Shown in pieces: positions 5,613 to 7,216 of a stretch of 7,216 nucleotides of DNA. The notes under the pieces are model-generated. The model worked only from the letters and a program-made list of their open reading frames with translations, was not told the origin of the DNA and made no database searches. Location: positions 1 to 7,216 of the forward strand of contig JAQICW010000178.1 in NCBI GenBank assembly GCA_027858355.1, read 5' to 3'. The position numbers and the translations under genes were made by a program. The DNA comes from Desulfobacula sp. (GTDB lineage Bacteria > Desulfobacterota > Desulfobacteria > Desulfobacterales > Desulfobacteraceae). Position 1 is the stretch's first letter. Each line of letters starts with the position of its first letter.

Positions 5613-7216
5613 ATGAAGCCAGATATCATTATACGGGATGCCCTCATCATGGATGGCACGGGAGAACCCGCTTTTGAGGCTGACATTGCAGTCAAAAGTG
5701 GCCGAATAGAAAAAATTGGCAACATCACAGAAAATGCTGTAAAAAAGGAAATAGATGCCGCAGGAATGGTCCTGACACCCGGATTTATAGACAGTCATTC
5801 CCATGCTGACCTTACTCTTATAAGCGGATCAAAGGAGATGGAAAAACTTCGCATGGGGGTTACTACCGAAGTAATCGGTCAATGCGGATTTTCAGCCTAT
5901 CCGTTATCTGTAAAAAACCGCTCCTTGCGAATACAAAGCATGCAAAGCTTATTGTCTGGCGGTACGGTGCCATGGGACTGGAAAAATTTAAGTCAATTCA
6001 GAGCCGCAGCAGAGGGCATTGGAATCCAGAACAATGTCATTCCTATGGCGGGACACGGTTCCCTGCGCATTGCCGTGATGGGGAACAGCCCGGCCCAGGC
6101 CACTCGTTCCGAATTGGAACAGATGAAAACTTTTTTATCTGAAGAGATGGCAGAGGGTGCTCTGGGCCTTTCTGTCGGACTTATTTATCCACCCGCCTGT
6201 TATGCACTACAGGAAGAAATCGAAGCGCTTTGCAAGGTTGCGGCGGAATATGGAGGGATTTATGTCACCCATCTCAGGGGAGAAACTGCCCAGCGAATTG
6301 ATGCTGCTGTTGACGAAGCCATCGCCATCAGCAAAAGTGCTGGAATTCCGCTCCAAATTTCCCATCTCAAAGTAATTGGAAGGTCTCCAGAAAATTATGG
6401 TCAGATTCACAGGGTAATTGAGAAAATTGAGACGGCAGACAGAGAGGGACTGAAGATCCACTTTGACTGTTATCCATATACAGAGGGAAGTACGGTGTTA
6501 AGCGCCTTGATGCCGCAGTGGGCACTGGAGAACGGTTCTGTGGGACTGTTGGCTCATCTACAAAAAGAAACCGATCGAAAGAAAATTAGGTATTCCATTG
6601 AAAATGATTGGCAAAGCTGGGAAAATTGGGTTCACGCCTGCGGATGGTCCTCCATTAAGATCGCTTCTGGGGAGTCCAAGCATAATAAGCATTTTCAAGG
6701 AAATTTATCCACTATTGCAGCTGGCCGAAATACAGACCCTTTTAATGCGCTCTGTGATATTTTGCTGGAAGAAAAAGCCAATGTTGTCATGGTCTTCAAA
6801 ATGATGACAGAAGAAGATATGCAGGTTGCCTTGAAGCATCCTTTGGGGATGATTGGCACGGATGCACTTCCCTGCCCACCCGGACTGGGACACCCCCATC
6901 CCCGGGGCTACGGTACCTTTCCAAGAATTATTGGGAAGTATGCTCGTGAAAAGGGTCTGTTTTCAATTGAGGAAGCGGTACGTAAAATGACTGCTCTACC
7001 AGCCACAAAATATGGCCTCAAAGGCCGTGGTTTAATCAAGGAGGGAATGATCGCAGACATCGTGGTGTTCGACTCCCAAAAAATCATCGATAAGTCAACA
7101 TTCCAACATCCACGCCGTCCTCCGGAAGGTATCGTTCACGTATTGGTTGACGGTCAGCAGGCTGTAAAAAACGGTAGTGTCACGGGCATTAAAGCAGGAA
7201 AATTTCTTCGGCCTTC
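5613..7216 (+). CDS. N-acyl-D-amino-acid deacylase (D-aminoacylase family), 3' end just outside the window
   Basis: Predicted zinc-dependent cytoplasmic amidohydrolase that removes the acyl group from N-acyl-D-amino acids. The frame is open for 534 codons to the window edge and already shows the family's closing motif (AGKFLRP), so only a few residues are missing. Visible metal-site residues: His 62 and His 64 in PGFIDSHSHAD, bridging-type Cys 91 in GQCGFS, His 220 in THLRGE, His 251 in QISHLKVIG and Asp 417 in IGTDAL. This HxH/Cys/His/His/Asp set is that of D-aminoacylases rather than of carboxylated-Lys dihydropyrimidinases. CYPYTEGSTVL (286-296) and HPRGYGTF (429-436, with Arg 431) correspond to substrate-pocket and closing loops; Glu 291 stands where small residues are common. 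ATG 5613 follows GAGGTG (5605-5610). It sits 93 nt after the LivM-type gene, so it may be in the same operon. The exact side-chain preference is unknown. Confidence 0.9.
   Translation, partial: MKPDIIIRDALIMDGTGEPAFEADIAVKSGRIEKIGNITENAVKKEIDAAGMVLTPGFIDSHSHADLTLISGSKEMEKLRMGVTTEVIGQCGFSAYPLSVKNRSLRIQSMQSLLSGGTVPWDWKNLSQFRAAAEGIGIQNNVIPMAGHGSLRIAVMGNSPAQATRSELEQMKTFLSEEMAEGALGLSVGLIYPPACYALQEEIEALCKVAAEYGGIYVTHLRGETAQRIDAAVDEAIAISKSAGIPLQISHLKVIGRSPENYGQIHRVIEKIETADREGLKIHFDCYPYTEGSTVLSALMPQWALENGSVGLLAHLQKETDRKKIRYSIENDWQSWENWVHACGWSSIKIASGESKHNKHFQGNLSTIAAGRNTDPFNALCDILLEEKANVVMVFKMMTEEDMQVALKHPLGMIGTDALPCPPGLGHPHPRGYGTFPRIIGKYAREKGLFSIEEAVRKMTALPATKYGLKGRGLIKEGMIADIVVFDSQKIIDKSTFQHPRRPPEGIVHVLVDGQQAVKNGSVTGIKAGKFLRP

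Noticed and set aside
5882..6375. Two short plus-strand open frames (5882-6142 and 6157-6375)
   Set aside because: They are out of frame within the deacylase, whose own frame is unbroken and carries all family motifs.
5613..7216. Possible frameshift or pseudogene in the last gene
   Set aside because: Translating from ATG 5613 gave 534 codons with no stop and all expected motifs in order; it is intact as far as visible.

Overview
The window holds a compact, all-plus-strand locus built around one complete branched-chain-amino-acid-type (Liv/HAAT family) ABC importer, flanked on each side by an amidohydrolase-superfamily enzyme that the window edge truncates. Every gene is bacterial in style, with Shine-Dalgarno sites, a TTG start and short spacers. 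The substrate-binding protein has a twin-arginine signal peptide, which implies a periplasm-type export route and probably a Gram-negative host. Moderate GC and the Tat-dependent Liv-type binding protein would fit an anaerobic Desulfobacterota-like organism. That placement is an impression from protein style, not a demonstrated assignment.

Layout: 1-723 is the C-terminal 240 residues of a YtcJ-like amidohydrolase (amidohydrolase family 3). An 88-nt spacer follows, with a weak hairpin and a 10-bp direct repeat. 812-1558 is the LivG-type ATPase, overlapping by 4 nt (TTGA) the LivF-type ATPase at 1555-2277. A 76-nt spacer contains a 12-bp perfect palindrome and a stem-loop. 2354-3571 encodes the Tat-exported substrate-binding protein. 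A 70-nt spacer contains a strong 13-bp stem hairpin. 3642-4505 (LivH-type) and 4530-5519 (LivM-type) are the two permeases. A 93-nt spacer with a small inverted repeat leads to 5613-7216, an N-acyl-D-amino-acid deacylase (D-aminoacylase family) that lacks only its last few codons.

Inferred working model: the binding protein captures a small polar organic solute in the periplasm, LivH/LivM/LivG/LivF import it, and the flanking cytoplasmic hydrolases act on it or on related compounds. The deacylase chemistry makes N-acylated (D-)amino acids or similar amides plausible substrates. The transporter itself belongs to a family that also carries amides, urea and aromatic acids, so its ligand cannot be read from the sequence. 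The gene order (G-F-binding protein-H-M) differs from the familiar K-H-M-G-F order, and the binding-protein cistron is bracketed by hairpins on both sides, which suggests post-transcriptional tuning of its level. I saw no RNA genes, mobile elements or CRISPR arrays and no evidence of a wholly new system. The novelty, if any, lies in this transporter-hydrolase pairing and its RNA structure.
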